The position numbers and the translations under genes were made by a program. Under the pieces are notes generated by a model. The model ran no database searches. It had not been told where the DNA came from and saw nothing but the letters and a program-made list of their open reading frames with translations. A stretch of 64,000 nucleotides of DNA, taken from the NCBI GenBank assembly GCA_033675265.1, contig JAUJYZ010000499.1, forward strand, positions 248,001 through 312,000, written 5' to 3'. Source of the DNA: Actinostola sp. cb2023 (Eukaryota; Cnidaria; Anthozoa; Actiniaria; Actinostolidae). This document shows, in pieces, positions 34,829-46,349 of the stretch. Each line of letters starts with the position of its first letter. The first letter of the stretch is position 1.

Positions 34829-35653
34829 TTAAGAGCGAATGTCTGCTAATATCGAGCATACGGCGGTCACGGTCAAAATTTAGATTTCGTTCGTTTTTGG
34901 CTTGTAGATAGGCATTATCAAGTAAACAAACGTGGTGTAGTTCGTTTTTCAAAATACGGCCCGAAAATTCAAAAATTAACATAAATCAATTTTGGCTGTC
35001 GGCGGCTTCAAAAACAGGCAAAATCCTAAGTGATTTGGTAGGTCCCAAAACTTCGCTCGCGTGCAAAATGGAAGAAAGCCATGGCCATTCTATCTCCATA
35101 TCTTGATTCAATAATAGTTTGCAGTCTGTTTTGGCGTAAAACTGTAATCCTAGCATTTCTCTGAAAATCAGAAAGTCACTTTTAGAACGACAATGAATTT
35201 CACACAACGAGAAATACGAGTTGAGCTAAGAAACGCGAGAAGGATTTTCACTAGGTGTCACACGTTTATTCTTTCTAAAATTCATGCTATGAGCTATTTA
35301 TATATTGTTCTAAGATATATGAAAAATTTGGCTTGGCTTATTTTATCTACGCTTCGCACCGAGGCCGCGAATATCAATAAAATTTACGACTTTCACTTTG
35401 TAATCGACATCGTTCTGGTTCTGGTGCAGTGCTATTGTCTCCAAACATTTTGTACTTTGTTTACGAATTTTTGCCAAAAGTGTACATATTATGTGCAGAA
35501 AACAATAATTGTTAGCTGAAGATGAGCTTACCTTAGCAGTAAAAGGGCATTCTTCTTTAATTTGTGGCCAACGTTCGCAACTGTAATCAGTCACTGAGTT
35601 ATTTTCATTTGCATGCGCGTAGTAAATTTCAACCCCAGTGGGGTAGGGTGGGG
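34829..35653. repeat. Left TIR of element T
   Basis: Inverted match to 44691-45415 and a same-orientation match to 63598-64000. It contains short open frames on both strands, repeated in each TIR. I do not take these as genes without splicing evidence. Confidence 0.9.
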
Positions 35654-36478
35654 AAAGGGAAGCTTTTTTCTCTTTATAATTACAAGAAACAAGCCAAATA
35701 ATATTCGCAGAATGTTTTCTCGGTCATAAAAGATGCCTAGAGACAAATAATGTGAACAGTATTATTTGGGAAAATGTATTATTGTAAGACTAGACGCGGT
35801 ACATGTTTTCCCTAATTGGTCTATCACAATTAGCATGTGGGACTGTGCGTGGGAAACAAGTGCATAGCGCATAGCCGAGCTAGATGAGCAGACAGTAGTT
35901 ATGGACAGTGCTTGCTCGTTTTATGCGATTACAGGCGGCCGTTGTGGCCCTGATACAAGAGAAAAAACTAGATCGATAACGTGTATTCCTGTGACAAGCT
36001 GTAACCGAGACATTTGCATCCACAAGGCTTCATTTGCGCTGCATGACGTTGATAATGAGATCGACTTGATATTGTCGAGAGCATCAATCTTTACGAAGCC
36101 GATGAATATAAATCAGCTGGTGATTTGCCCAGCACATCGAGCAGCGCTTGGCACTGGATGGAAAAGGCCAGCGAATGAGAAATGCAGAATACCGACGATT
36201 TTGTCGTGTCATAGCGATGACGTGCGCAAAAAGCCTAAAGCTGAACGAGGGCTTTGCAAAGCGCACTCGAAGGTGCTGTTGCAGGAAACTGGCACTTTTC
36301 TTCCTGTGGGATCCGGTAAGTATTGTCTCTATCTATTTTATTTTTCGATTCGTACTGTAACTGAGTGCATGCATAGCGTCCTGAAAGTATGTTAAAACTC
36401 AAAATACATGTATAGGCCGAAACTAACAGCACGGCTAACAAGACATTTCGTAAAATTCAGAATGTAATTGTCCTTGAA

Positions 36479-36586
36479 CCCCCCCCCCCCCCCCCCCCAG
36501 TAAATAAATAATAATAAATAAATAAATAAAGCCAAATAAATACAATTAGGCATACAATGCAATCCCCCCCCCCCCCCCCCCCCCCC
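36479..36586. repeat. Two poly-C runs in an intron
   Basis: About 20 C at 36479-36498 and 23 C at 36564-36586, separated by AAAT-type repeats. They lie between exons 1 and 2 of the X/T-family gene. Confidence 0.95.
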
Positions 36587-37000
36587 GGCTTCAATCCGGA
36601 TTCCCCTCCGATCTCCACAACAACCGGTACCCAGAAATAAACCTATCGTAAAAGGACTTTGAACAAATTTAGTGTACGATGTATATATTTCATTCCATTT
36701 CCTTTTTCTAAAATGCTGATGGCGATTTTGTTGCGATCATAGGTGTATGCCCAAATTGCAGAAAAATTCTAAGTACAGTGACTGCTGAGGAGAGTGATGT
36801 CACTTTCCAGATGGAAAACATGTCTCTGGTAAGTCAATGCAAGGTGAACCCAGGACGAACCTCTAATCCATGCTATAAAGGGCTATACCGCTCCACACTG
36901 ATCAGAAAATTCTACGACGCGAACGTGAGGACGACGGCGCGCGCACTGACGAATAATGTTCAAATCGTTGACGTCCGTGACGGCAATCTACGACGGCTAT

Positions 37001-37232
37001 TAGAGAGATTTAGCAAACACGACGCGACGTGAAAGAGGACGGCGCGCGCGCTGACGAATAACTGTGAAACGACCGTTGGCGTCCTCAACGTCACGAAGAG
37101 GACGTGAAAACAAGTGAAATGGCGTCGTGAACTTGACGTCGCGACGTTGTCACGGTAGTCGCGCAATGACCAAATGTGATATATTCGTCATCTAACGTCG
37201 TGTTCTCGCGTCGTGTTTGCTAAAGCTCTCTA
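37001..37232. mobile_element. MITE with CpG-rich TIRs
   Basis: The ends TAGAGAGATTTAGCAAACAC and GTGTTTGCTAAAGCTCTCTA are inverted. The interior includes ACAAGTGAAATGGCGTCGTG and GTCACGGTAGTC. A partial extra copy of its left part lies at about 36900-37000, and a second inverted copy at 41327-41525. It sits in the intron between exons 2 and 3. Confidence 0.8.
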
Positions 37233-40200
37233 TTGACTGAGTGGGAGGACCGGAAGGAAAAATATTTTCCCCTACGTTAATTTCGCGCGTACTTAATTTC
37301 GCGATTTTGGTACTGACAGCATTTCGCGAGGGTTTATTTTCTCGATTTCGATAAGAGAAAATAAAAAAAAGAGTATTAAATTTCGCGAAAGCGGTCATTT
37401 TATTTTCCATGTGCGAAGTTTCGCAATAACATTAGAAAACATTTGTTATGTTGTTGCTACACGTATATCAATTATCTAATTCACAAATTACATTGCCAAC
37501 GTTTGTTGCACAGAATGAGAAAAGCTCAAGAACTATCCGAAGTCCAGTCGCTCAAAGTACTCCTGCAAGGTTCTATGGAGCTGACTTGACTTTCAGAACT
37601 CCAGTAGAAGGCGCTCCAGATAAACCTCTTGAGAAGCTGAATGCCTTTCTGGAATGTAGGGATATAAGTCCAGTAAGACACGTTATGATGTCTCAATGGG
37701 AGGACGCGAACGAACGAACAAGGCGTCGCCACGTGCGCAAGGCAAAACAAGCTGTTACTGCTGTCCTTGATGAGGTGGCCCCTAATCAGCACCATCAACT
37801 TTGGCACGCCATTGCTTCAAAGCCTCTAGAATCGCTGAACTCAAGTGAGGAGGAAGAAGACATCGACAAATGTGTTGATGGAGGCACTGGCGCAGTGCTA
37901 CACTAATGCCGATAGATGGGACACGAAGCGGCAAATTTTGTCGATAATGGCAGATAAGGTCACTTACTGTACCTTGCAAAGATGGATCCCCACCCTGTCA
38001 AGGTATCGCTTTACTGTGGCGAGAAAACACACCCTTGTCCAAGGAAGAGGAGTTCTACCTAAGCCTCAACGACGAACAAGAGCAGTATCGCAGACTAAAC
38101 TGGATCACTTCTTAGACTTTATTTTAAGTCCTCACATGATACAAGATCTGCCCTTTGGGGAAAAAACCATCAAGCTCTCGTCGAAAGAAGTCATTACAGT
38201 TCCAAATGTTGTCCGGCTGATGATACCGGAGTACATCGCTACACAATACCAAGCATATGCAGAAGAATGTGGATTCACTCCCCTTAGTCGCAGCACGCTG
38301 CTGAGAATTCTATCTGTTTGTTCTGCCTCTACGCGCAAGTCTCTCCAGGGCTTAGATTACATCAGCGCAACAGGTTTTTATCATATACTGATTTTTTCTT
38401 TCGACTTTTTATCGTAACCTTGTAAATATAGTGTTAGCAATACAATTTTAGCTGCAAAGTTGGTACTTCTAAAATAAAATAAACCATTATTATTGTAATG
38501 TTGTTAGGGTCTCAGGCTTTTGATGACTTGTGTGAAGTGGTAGAGAAGCTTACAGATTGGAGAGGCATGACATGGGCAAAAGATAAAACAGACCAACTAA
38601 AGTCATCGAAACGCTACCTCAAATGCGATTATAAGGTAACGATAGAATTTCAGCTTTAGTTGATATGGACCTCTTATTATAGTGAAATATCACTTTGTTT
38701 AGATAATTATTACTAATTGTATAGATTAGAAAACGTACATATCATAAATACATAATTATGAGACTTTTATAACCATTCATGATCGAGAGAAAGGAATCTG
38801 ATGAATTAACCAATATTATTATGACGAAACGATACCCATCAAATTCAGTGAGCAAAAACCTCCATATGAGCAGAAATAAAAAGTGCCATGCAAAATAAAT
38901 AAAATGGTGAACTCCAAGACGGACATTTTTCTGACCACCACTGTCTTTCCGCCTTATAACGGTGTCCGTTTATAAAGAGTTTGTATACGTACGTCATCCA
39001 TGATCATTATTATACCATCCTTATGCATTGGTAGTTAACTCATCTGGTAAAGTACCGTTTAACAGTTGCAAGGCAATCATAATTACTAGTAGTAATTCAG
39101 TATTCGTTTATGAACAGGTGCACGTTTCGAAAGAATCCAGTATCGCCGACCATTGTAGGGTTTACGCCCTGAGCGACCCGACGGATCTAGACTTTCATTC
39201 CAGTTATTGACCTCTGTGATCGCTGCAATAAACTCAAAGCAGTGCTGGAGGACATAGACGAGGCTATCACACGTGTATCAGACGACAACACCGACGTCAA
39301 AGAAGAACTGACATTTGTTACTAGCCAGGCAAAACAGAACAGAACTGCATGGAAAGCTCACCTACTGCGTAGTATCAACCAGGACGAAGCCCGAATCAAC
39401 GCTGTTGATGCTCTGGATCAAACATCAGTACTTCTTGTCCAGGACTGGGCCATGAAGTTCCTTCCTAGGAAGTACAGGGAGAGCCAGACTGATTGGTTCG
39501 GAAAGAGGGGACTGTCGTGGCATATCACTGTGGCGATTTGCAGGACTGAACGTAACGAGCTTCACATGATGACATTTGTTCACGTCTTCCAGACTTGCAA
39601 CCAGGACAGCTGCACGGTGCTTTCCATCATGAAGGATGTGGTGTGCAAACTCAAGAAAGAGCTCCCCAAGCTGGAGTCCGTATATTACCGGCAAGATAAC
39701 GCAGGATGTTATCACTGTGGCGCATCTATCGTGGGCGCAAGTCTGATCGGCAAGGACATCGGAGTATCTGTGCGGCGTATGGATTTTTCGGATCCACAAG
39801 GTGGCAAAGGAGCATGCGACAGGAAAGCGGCGTCTATCAAATCTCATATGAAAATCCACCTGAATGCTGGTAACAACATTGAAAATGGAAGAGAGATGGT
39901 TGCGGCTATGCTGTCATCTGGTGGCATCGCTGGAGTTAATGTGACACAAGCAAGCACTTCCCAAGTCCGTGAGTCGCTCAATGTAAAGCTGGAAGGGGTG
40001 AGCACTATTTCTAACATCGAATTTACTAAAGACCATCTGCGAGTATGGAAAGCATATGGGATCGGGCCAGGTAAAGTAGTTCCACTCTCCAAACTGGGTG
40101 CTGTGGAGGAGATGCGTATTCCTGATCTCTCAACAACTGGCGAAGTTGAGCCGGTTCTGTCAGATGCACACTTTGTTCCCGTGAAGGCAAACGTCCGCCA

Positions 40201-41052
40201 CACCGAAAAGAGTGTTCCGCCACAGTTAAGTCAAGAAGTAGTTGATGATCCTACTGACTCTCTCTTCTCGTGCCCGGAAGAAGGGTGTATGAAAACCTAC
40301 CAGCGTTTTTCTGCTTTGCAACATCATCTCGACTGTGGTAAACACCAACGCGCACTTGAGAACGAGACCCTCCTTGATAGAGCAGCTCACGGCTATGCAA
40401 GGACAATCAAGGGGTGTTCCACAAATGGCTTCAGCCTCGCATAGTGACAGTGCATCTGAGCCGTGTTTACAAATGGGATAGGCACTTAAATCAAGCCAGG
40501 GACGGAAGACGAAGCGGTTCACAGAAAAACAGAAGAGCTACCTCTTTAGTAAGTTCTGTATCGGAGAGACAACGGGTAAGAAAGCAGATGCGACGTCAAC
40601 AGCTAAGGCAATGATGACTGCAAGAGACACTGATGGACAGCGGCTGTTTAGCAGTTCAGAATTTCTCACCAGTCAACAGGTGGAAAGTTACTTTTCTAGG
40701 CTAGCGGCCAAACGCGCACTTCACGAGCAAGAGGACATCGACGACGTCGAAAACGAATGCCAGAACGCTGCAGATAACGAGGAAGCTTTTAGCGAGCTGA
40801 GAAGTGATGTTCTTCAAGAAGTGTCGATTACGCATCCGATCTACTACGACTGCTACAACTTATGCGACCTCATCAAGAACTCAAAGCTTACAAACTTTGC
40901 GATTTCTGTGCTTCGCAAAATCTGCCAGCATTTCGAAATTCCTGTGGCAGACATAACCATGAGAAGGAAGGCCCCATATATTGAAATGATTGTAAACTTT
41001 GGCAAAAATTGCACATGCCACGATGAGTAAGTGCTGGCTATGCACATATATT

Positions 41053-41064
41053 ATTATTATTATT

Positions 41065-41110
<46 letters not shown>
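41053..41110. repeat. Microsatellite (TTA then CAT)n
   Basis: A run of TTA repeats passes into about 17 CAT repeats, just after the stop codon of the X/T-family gene. Confidence 0.95.
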
Positions 41111-41111
<1 letters not shown>

Positions 41112-41316
41112 AATCAACCATTGTTTTTGAGGCTACTAAATAATTCAATAAAATGATATTTGCCGCCTTTTTATGGGTTTCCACGCGCGTGCTGCGCAAC
41201 TCCGCCAATACCGAATATATTTTCTCCCAACTAGCCGCCATTATAAACCGATAATGCCATCTCAAAATTGCGTTTAGTTTATATTATTTAGTAGCCTCAA
41301 AAGCAATGGTTGGGCT
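41111..41316. repeat. MITE with 30-bp TIRs
   Basis: AATCAACCATTGTTTTTGAG and the following GCTACTAAATAA are complementary to TTATTTAGTAGCCTCAAAAG and the following CAATGGTTG. The interior is about 145 bp with no gene. Confidence 0.8.
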
Positions 41317-41326
41317 GCCTGTAGAA

Positions 41327-41525
41327 TAGAGAGATTTAGCAAACGCGACGCAAGAACGCGACGTTAGATGACGACTATTATCACATTTGGTCATTGCGTG
41401 ACTACCGTGACAACGTCGCGACCTCAATTTCACGACGCCATTTCACTTGTTTTCACGTCCTCTTCATACGTTTAGGACGCCAACGGTAGTTTTCACAGTT
41501 ATTCGTCAGCGCGCGCGCCGTTTAG
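41327..41525. repeat. Truncated second copy of the 37001-37232 MITE family
   Basis: It starts TAGAGAGATTTAGCAAACGC and matches the other copy in the reverse sense through CACTTGTTTTCACGTCC to GCGCGCGCCGTTT, where it stops without its far terminus. Confidence 0.75.
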
Positions 41526-41561
41526 TGCCTTGAGATATATCTTGACAATCTTGATCTAATT

Positions 41562-41734
41562 AATGAGTGGTCAACGCTTGGCGTGCGTCCATCGAGTTAT
41601 GGAGCAAGCGGGAATTTGGAAGAGCACGAGAGAAGCGTAAGTACGCCTCGAGCAACTCTAGCTTCACGAGTGCTCTCCCAAATTCCCAAGTGCTCCATAA
41701 CTCGATGGACGCACAGCTAAAGCGTTGACCATTT
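41562..41734. repeat. Palindromic MITE
   Basis: GGTCAACGCTTGGCGTGCGT and ATCGAGTTATGGAGC pair with GCTCCATAACTCGAT and GCGTTGACC on the right arm. Inner arms GGGAATTTGGAAGAGCAC / TGCTCTCCCAAATTCCC also pair. The centre is near 41645. Confidence 0.85.
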
Positions 41735-41739
41735 CTTTT

Positions 41740-42264
41740 ATAACATAGTCACTGCAAATTCAAATAAAACGATTTGATTTTCCGATTGAATTCAGAGCGC
41801 GCGCTATTCCAATGACGTGAGCGTGTGTCCGTGGGCTAACCAACCAATCAGAGCGCGCATTATATCATACCTATGTTATAAGACTGTTTGTGCCATTGCC
41901 AATATATAACCCTCAAGAGTCAAGACTGCTATTTTGAATAAATTGGACACAAGTGACGAAGGGGCCTGTTTCTCGCGAAGCTCCCGATAGCTTTTCGGAA
42001 ATTAATATGATTTAAGTTGGTTTTCGGCTCGAAAAGCTGAGAGTTTCGAGAAACGCACCCTTGACATAGTAGCGACTCGCCGGATCAGTCAAGCAAAGTG
42101 GACGGAATGTTCACAAAGCGCACGTGACATACGAATACTCATAATTCTAATTGGTTAGAACTATAACTAGCTAATTTGCTATTTCATTCTTGGGTTATAC
42201 GATGGTAACCTTTAAAACAGCTGGACATACGTATACAATGTTCTGTATGTCAGCGTTTTGAAAT
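41740..42264. other. Cluster of short MITE-like fragments
   Basis: Small inverted pairs are seen: TTATAACATAG (41740) with CTATGTTATAA (41870), around two GCGCGC-bearing segments; and GGGGCCTGTTTCTCG (41960) with CGAGAAACGCACCC (42048). No gene. Confidence 0.5.
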
Positions 42265-44492
42265 GGATGTTACTAATACAAGGAATGGAGAATGGGGAAT
42301 GGGGAATGGCGAATGGCGAATGGCGAATGAGGAATGGGGAATGGGAGACTGGGGACGAGTGGTCAGCGGTAGTTGCCTTTAAAAGTGTCATGGCTGCTGT
42401 TACGAAGTCCTTGTGTGGAGTATATTTCGTGAGAAACATAAAAATATCGGTTAAAAGTTGGGTCTTAAAAGTTCATGTCCAACTAGAATACAATGCATAT
42501 ATTGTATTATCTTCTATTAAATTGGGTTGTAGTTTTTTTTTATCGTTCCATTGGTTGGAGTTCAATCACATACAAGATCAAGAGAAGAGGGATCGTGACG
42601 GTATAAAGTATAACTTTCGGTATTTGGCTCTATATTCAGCCAGTGACTATTCAGTATATAATTGAATTAAATTGAATTTAGTTACTTTTTAAAAGGAGTT
42701 ATATTTGCACCTATTAGACACAAAAGCCAATGACACTCACTTGGAAATATTAAACAAGTTTATTCAGAGTTAACTTAAGCTTAATAGTCTTCAGTTTTTC
42801 ACTGAACTGTACAGTTATGTAAAGCTAGCACATAAGTGTGAGTAGTAGATAAGTGTGAGACTTGTGAGCACTGTATTACATGGTATATTTGAATTGCAAA
42901 TGGAAAAAATGCGAGCAACGAGTAAAATGTCAGCCCGTAATACCTGAGAAAACATCTAATGAGGGATTTATTATATAACTGTGACGTAATTTTATCAGGA
43001 TATTGTTTTTTGAGATTTTTGAGTTGTGAACAGGGCATTACGGATTTCTACAGGGCATTAACGCCTCATATCGGCCTTAAAAAATGACCAATTTTGGTAA
43101 AATTATGTCACAGATATATCAGTGTGAGTAGTAGATAAGCGTGAGCACTGTATATTTGAATTGCAAATTTAAAATTTAAAAAACTCCAGATTACATATAA
43201 AATTGGTATCAAAATTAATTGCATTCCTATATAATCAACAACAAAATCAAATAAAAATCATAAAATGCATCAGTTTACATGCAAGTGCACAAGTGTCATT
43301 GTTAGTTACACAATGAATTTGTTTTTCTCACAAAAACGTTTTATTGTTTTGAGATTGTTTCAGTGATGTTAGGATATAACACTTTCATAATTAAATAAAA
43401 AGTAGCTTTTCCAAAATATTCAGCTGTGACTCGGAGGACTCCCATGTCAAAAGGGCAGGGATGCTCCTCATACCTTTTACGAGACATTTTCAAAATGTCC
43501 TATGAGCATCCCCACCCTCTTATGTATGGAACCCCAATCCCACCCCCCCCCCCCCCCCCCCCACCCCCCAACTGGGGTTATTTGCTACATGCAGAACACA
43601 ATTCAAAAACTGATATCATGTTGACTCGACAATGATAATGTGAGAAATCATCCAGAACTCCATCTATACTGTACGTTGCACTATTCAGTATAACAAGTCA
43701 TCCTGATGTTTGATTACTGTTGTAGTTATATTTTATTCTAGTTCACATTACTCAGCATACAGATGCTGGCTGATTTTTATTTGATTTTGTTGTTGATTAT
43801 ATAGGAATGCAATTAATTTTTGATACCAATTTTATATGTGATCTTGAGTTTTTTTAATTTTAAATTTGCAATTCAAATATACCATGTAATGCAGTGCTCA
43901 CACTTATCTACTACTCACACTTATGTGCTAGCTTTACATAACTGTGTTCAGTGAAAAACTTAACATTCAGTATGAAGACTATTAATGTAAGCTTAAGTTT
44001 TTAATAAGCTTAACAATGAATAAACTTGTTTAATATTTCCAAGTGAGTGTCATTGGCTTTTGTGTCTAATAGGTGCAAATATAACTCCTTTTAAAAAGTA
44101 ACTAAATTCAATTTAATTCAATTATATACTGAATAGTCACTGGCTGAATACAGAGCCAAATACCGAAAGTTATAAGTATTACCGTCACGACTGATCCCTT
44201 TCTCTTGATCTTGTATGTGATTGAACTCCAACCAATGGAACAATAAAAAAAACTACAACCCAATTTAATAGAAGATAATACAATATATGCATTGTATTCT
44301 AGTTGGACATGAACTTTTAACCGATATTTTTATGTTTCTCACGAAATATACTCCACACAAGGACTTCGTAACAGCAGCCATGACACTTTTAAAGGCAACT
44401 ACCGCTGACCACTCGTCCCCAGTCTCCCATTCCCCATTCCTCATTCGCCATTCCCCATTCCCCATTCCCCATTCCTTGTATTAGTAACATCC
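42265..44492. mobile_element. 2.2-kb foldback element with 9-bp TSD
   Basis: TTTTGAAAT at 42256-42264 is repeated exactly at 44493-44501. The element is nearly one large palindrome. From GGATGTTACTAATACAAGG inward, the arms pair for at least 650 bp (42265-42930 with 43850-44492) and again near 43150-43260 with 43790-43870. Just inside each end is a short run of GGAATGG/GGCGAATGG-type heptamers, of slightly different length in the two arms. A poly-C run (43543-43562) lies near the centre. The 9-bp TSD with very long arms fits a Mutator-type foldback. It has no intact gene. Confidence 0.88.
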
Positions 44493-44690
44493 TTTTGAAA
44501 TCATGCGTAAAGAGAACAAAAATGTAACCGTTTATAGTCTTAGAATAAAATACAAAAATCTGATTATGTTAAGTATATATTTTTTAGTGTAAAGTGTAAG
44601 CATCAGAATATATAGCTTAAGTGAATAGCACTGCAAAAGGAGAGAAAATAGAAACGTTTTTGCTACAGCCTTTATACCCTCTCCCATAAA

Positions 44691-45415
44691 CCCCACCCTA
44701 CCCCACTGGGGTTGAAAATTTACTACGCGCATGCAAATGAAAATAACTCAGTGACTGATTACAGTTGCGAACGTTGGCCACAAATTAAAGAAGAATGCCC
44801 TTTTACTGCTAAGGTAAGCTCATCTTCAGCTAACAATTATTGTTTTCTGCACATAATATGTACACTTTTGGCAAAAATTCGTAAACAAAGTACAAAATGT
44901 TTGGAGACAATAGCACTGCACCAGAACCAGAACGATGTCGATTACAAAGTGAAAGTCGTAAATTTTATTGATATTCGCGGCCTCGGTGCGAAGCGTAGAT
45001 AAAATAACCCAAGCCAAATTTTTCATATATCTTAGAACAATATATAAATAGCTCATAGCATGAATTTTAGAAAGAATAAACGTGTGACACCTAGTGAAAA
45101 TCCTTCTCGCGTTTCTTAGCTCAACTCGTATTTCTCGTTGTGTGAAATTCATTGTCGTTCTAAAAGTGACTTTCTGATTTTCAGAGAAATGCTAGGATTA
45201 CAGTTTTACGCCAAAACAGACTGCAAACTATTATTGAATCAAGATATGGAGATAGAATGGCCATGAATTTTCGGGCCGTATTTTGAAAAACGAACTACAC
45301 CACGTTTGTTTACTTGGTAATGCCTATCTACAAGCCAAAAGAGAACGGAATCTAAATTTTGACCGTGACCGTTTTTTTAATGTTTTGCTCGATATTAGCA
45401 GACATTCGCTCTTAA
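44691..45415. repeat. Right TIR of element T
   Basis: Inverted match to 34829-35653, lacking about 110 bp near 45264. Confidence 0.9.
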
Positions 45416-45554
45416 TGCACCTTGTGTCTTGTGTCTATCCCTGCAAGATTGTACACAATGTTGCAGAAATAAGACTTGATCCTAGACCTGCAACTGTTGT
45501 ACACAGTCTGCAGTTGTTACAGGGAAGGACATACCAACTGAACATTATATTTAT

Positions 45555-45659
45555 AAATTAATTTTTAATTGATCCCAGTAATTATAATTACTTGTAAAGC
45601 GCTAATGGACTTTACGGAATTAGCGCTATAAAAATAAAACTTATTATTATTATTATTAA
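45555..45659 (+). repeat. SINE/LINE 3' tail
   Basis: A segment with TTACTTGTAAAGCGCTAATG and ATTAGCGCTATAAAAATAAA, followed by (TTA)n, is typical of 3' ends of SINEs and CR1/L2-type LINEs in marine invertebrates. Only the tail is recognisable. It lies in the P-like transposase intron. Confidence 0.6.
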
Positions 45660-45767
45660 CATACTGAAACTCTGTATAATTGTGTGGTGCAATGTTGCAA
45701 AAAATGTTAATTGTAGGGAAAAGTTGAATCCTGTGTCAGGTCTTTAGATTGTGTGATATCTTCTTAC

Positions 45768-46005
45768 CTTCACCTCGTCCCACATCATGACTCCTATTCC
45801 TAGTGGGCGTGGAAACCCCTCAATTTCCCTTTGGTCTTGATAGGCTGTAAAATTTTCACTCTGAGCAATAAGGTATGTTTCATCGACTCCTGGGTTTTCA
45901 GATCCTTCTTTCAGCACTTTTTTCAAAACCTTGGCACAAGGAAGCTGAAGTATACGTAGCTTTTGCAAATCCTCATAAGCAGAAGGGCAGCGATTAAATA
46001 CTGAA
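45768..46005 (-). pseudogene. P-like transposase, exon with HTH and first catalytic Asp
   Basis: The acceptor is CTTTAG or TTTCAG at about plus-strand 46001-46010; both keep the frame. The donor GTGAAG/GTAAGA is at plus-strand 45767. It reads SAYEDLQKLRILQLPCAKVL, an HTH-like P/THAP9 signature (Y..L......LP), then a loop, then RPLGIGVMMWDEVK, which gives the first catalytic Asp at the exon end. The downstream exon (34250-34750) continues with the paired strand. The gap between them holds element T. Confidence 0.75.
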
Positions 46006-46349
46006 AGAGCTAAAGAAGTCAGTGCAAGAGGAAAATTAAATCAAAATGACTGAAGTTATATTTAATAAAGGTAAGAAACAAATGTGAAAACGAAATGACG
46101 TACCTATTCTTATGGTTGCCAGAGACCATCTATTGCCCTTTTTTGACGTCACTAACAGAAAAATAAAACATTGTTGGTCTTTTGATAGTCACAATTACTA
46201 CTATATGCAGAGGCCCTTACCCCCTACATATAGGCTTAACCTTCTATGAGTTACGATTAATAAGAACATATTATTTCAAGAAAAAGAAAATAAATTGCCT
46301 CTATCAGATTGAGCGCAATTAAAGACAACAAAACATTATTTAATCTTAC

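Larger units (their letters stand above)
35901..41030 (+). pseudogene. Multi-exon gene of the X/T family, candidate transposase
   Basis: Five exons fit GT-AG: 35901-36315, 36743-36828, 37514-38373, 38508-38635, 39118-41030. Order: a Cys/His-rich N-terminus (ICIHKASFALHD, VICPAHRAAL, then VCPNCRKIL across the splice); a helical middle; a candidate RNase H-like core with VLLVQDWAMKFLP, LSWHITVAICR, RQDNAGCYHCG and DFSDPQGGKGACDRKAA (Asp 68, 152 and 184 or 193 of the 39242-40444 frame); a C2H2 finger CPEEGC...H; then a homeodomain-like HTH (KQKSYLFSKF, GETTGKKAD, QVESYFSRLAAK); and a SAP-like end (LRKICQHFEIPV, RKAPYIEMI, CTC). Damage: frame changes near 37860, 39200 and 40400, and a TAG at about 40479-40481 where Trp fits. 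I cannot name the family. Confidence 0.65.
34829..45415. mobile_element. Element T: TTAA-ended transposon carrying the X/T gene family
   Basis: Both ends read TTAAGAGCGAATGTCTGC (34829-) and GCAGACATTCGCTCTTAA (-45415). The terminal inverted repeats are long: 34829-35653 and 44691-45415. They are almost identical except for a deletion of about 110 bp in the right copy (at ATGGCCAT/GAATTTTCG near 45264) and a small deletion in the left copy near 34859. Inside are the multi-exon gene at 35901-41030, several MITEs and a 2.2-kb foldback element. TTAA at both ends could be a piggyBac-like TSD, or part of the TIR with a TA TSD; this cannot be settled from one copy. A third terminus of the same family begins at 63598. 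Confidence 0.8.

Noticed and set aside
34986..35594. Possible exons in the T terminal repeats
   Set aside because: Same frames occur in all three TIR copies, with indels that ignore frame; no conserved domain. Kept as part of the TIR.
41053..41110. CRISPR-like or regulatory array
   Set aside because: It is a plain CAT microsatellite with no spacers.
44826..45152. Membrane-like open frame on the minus strand in the T TIR
   Set aside because: Lies in the TIR, is present inverted at 35193-35519, and has no homologous context.
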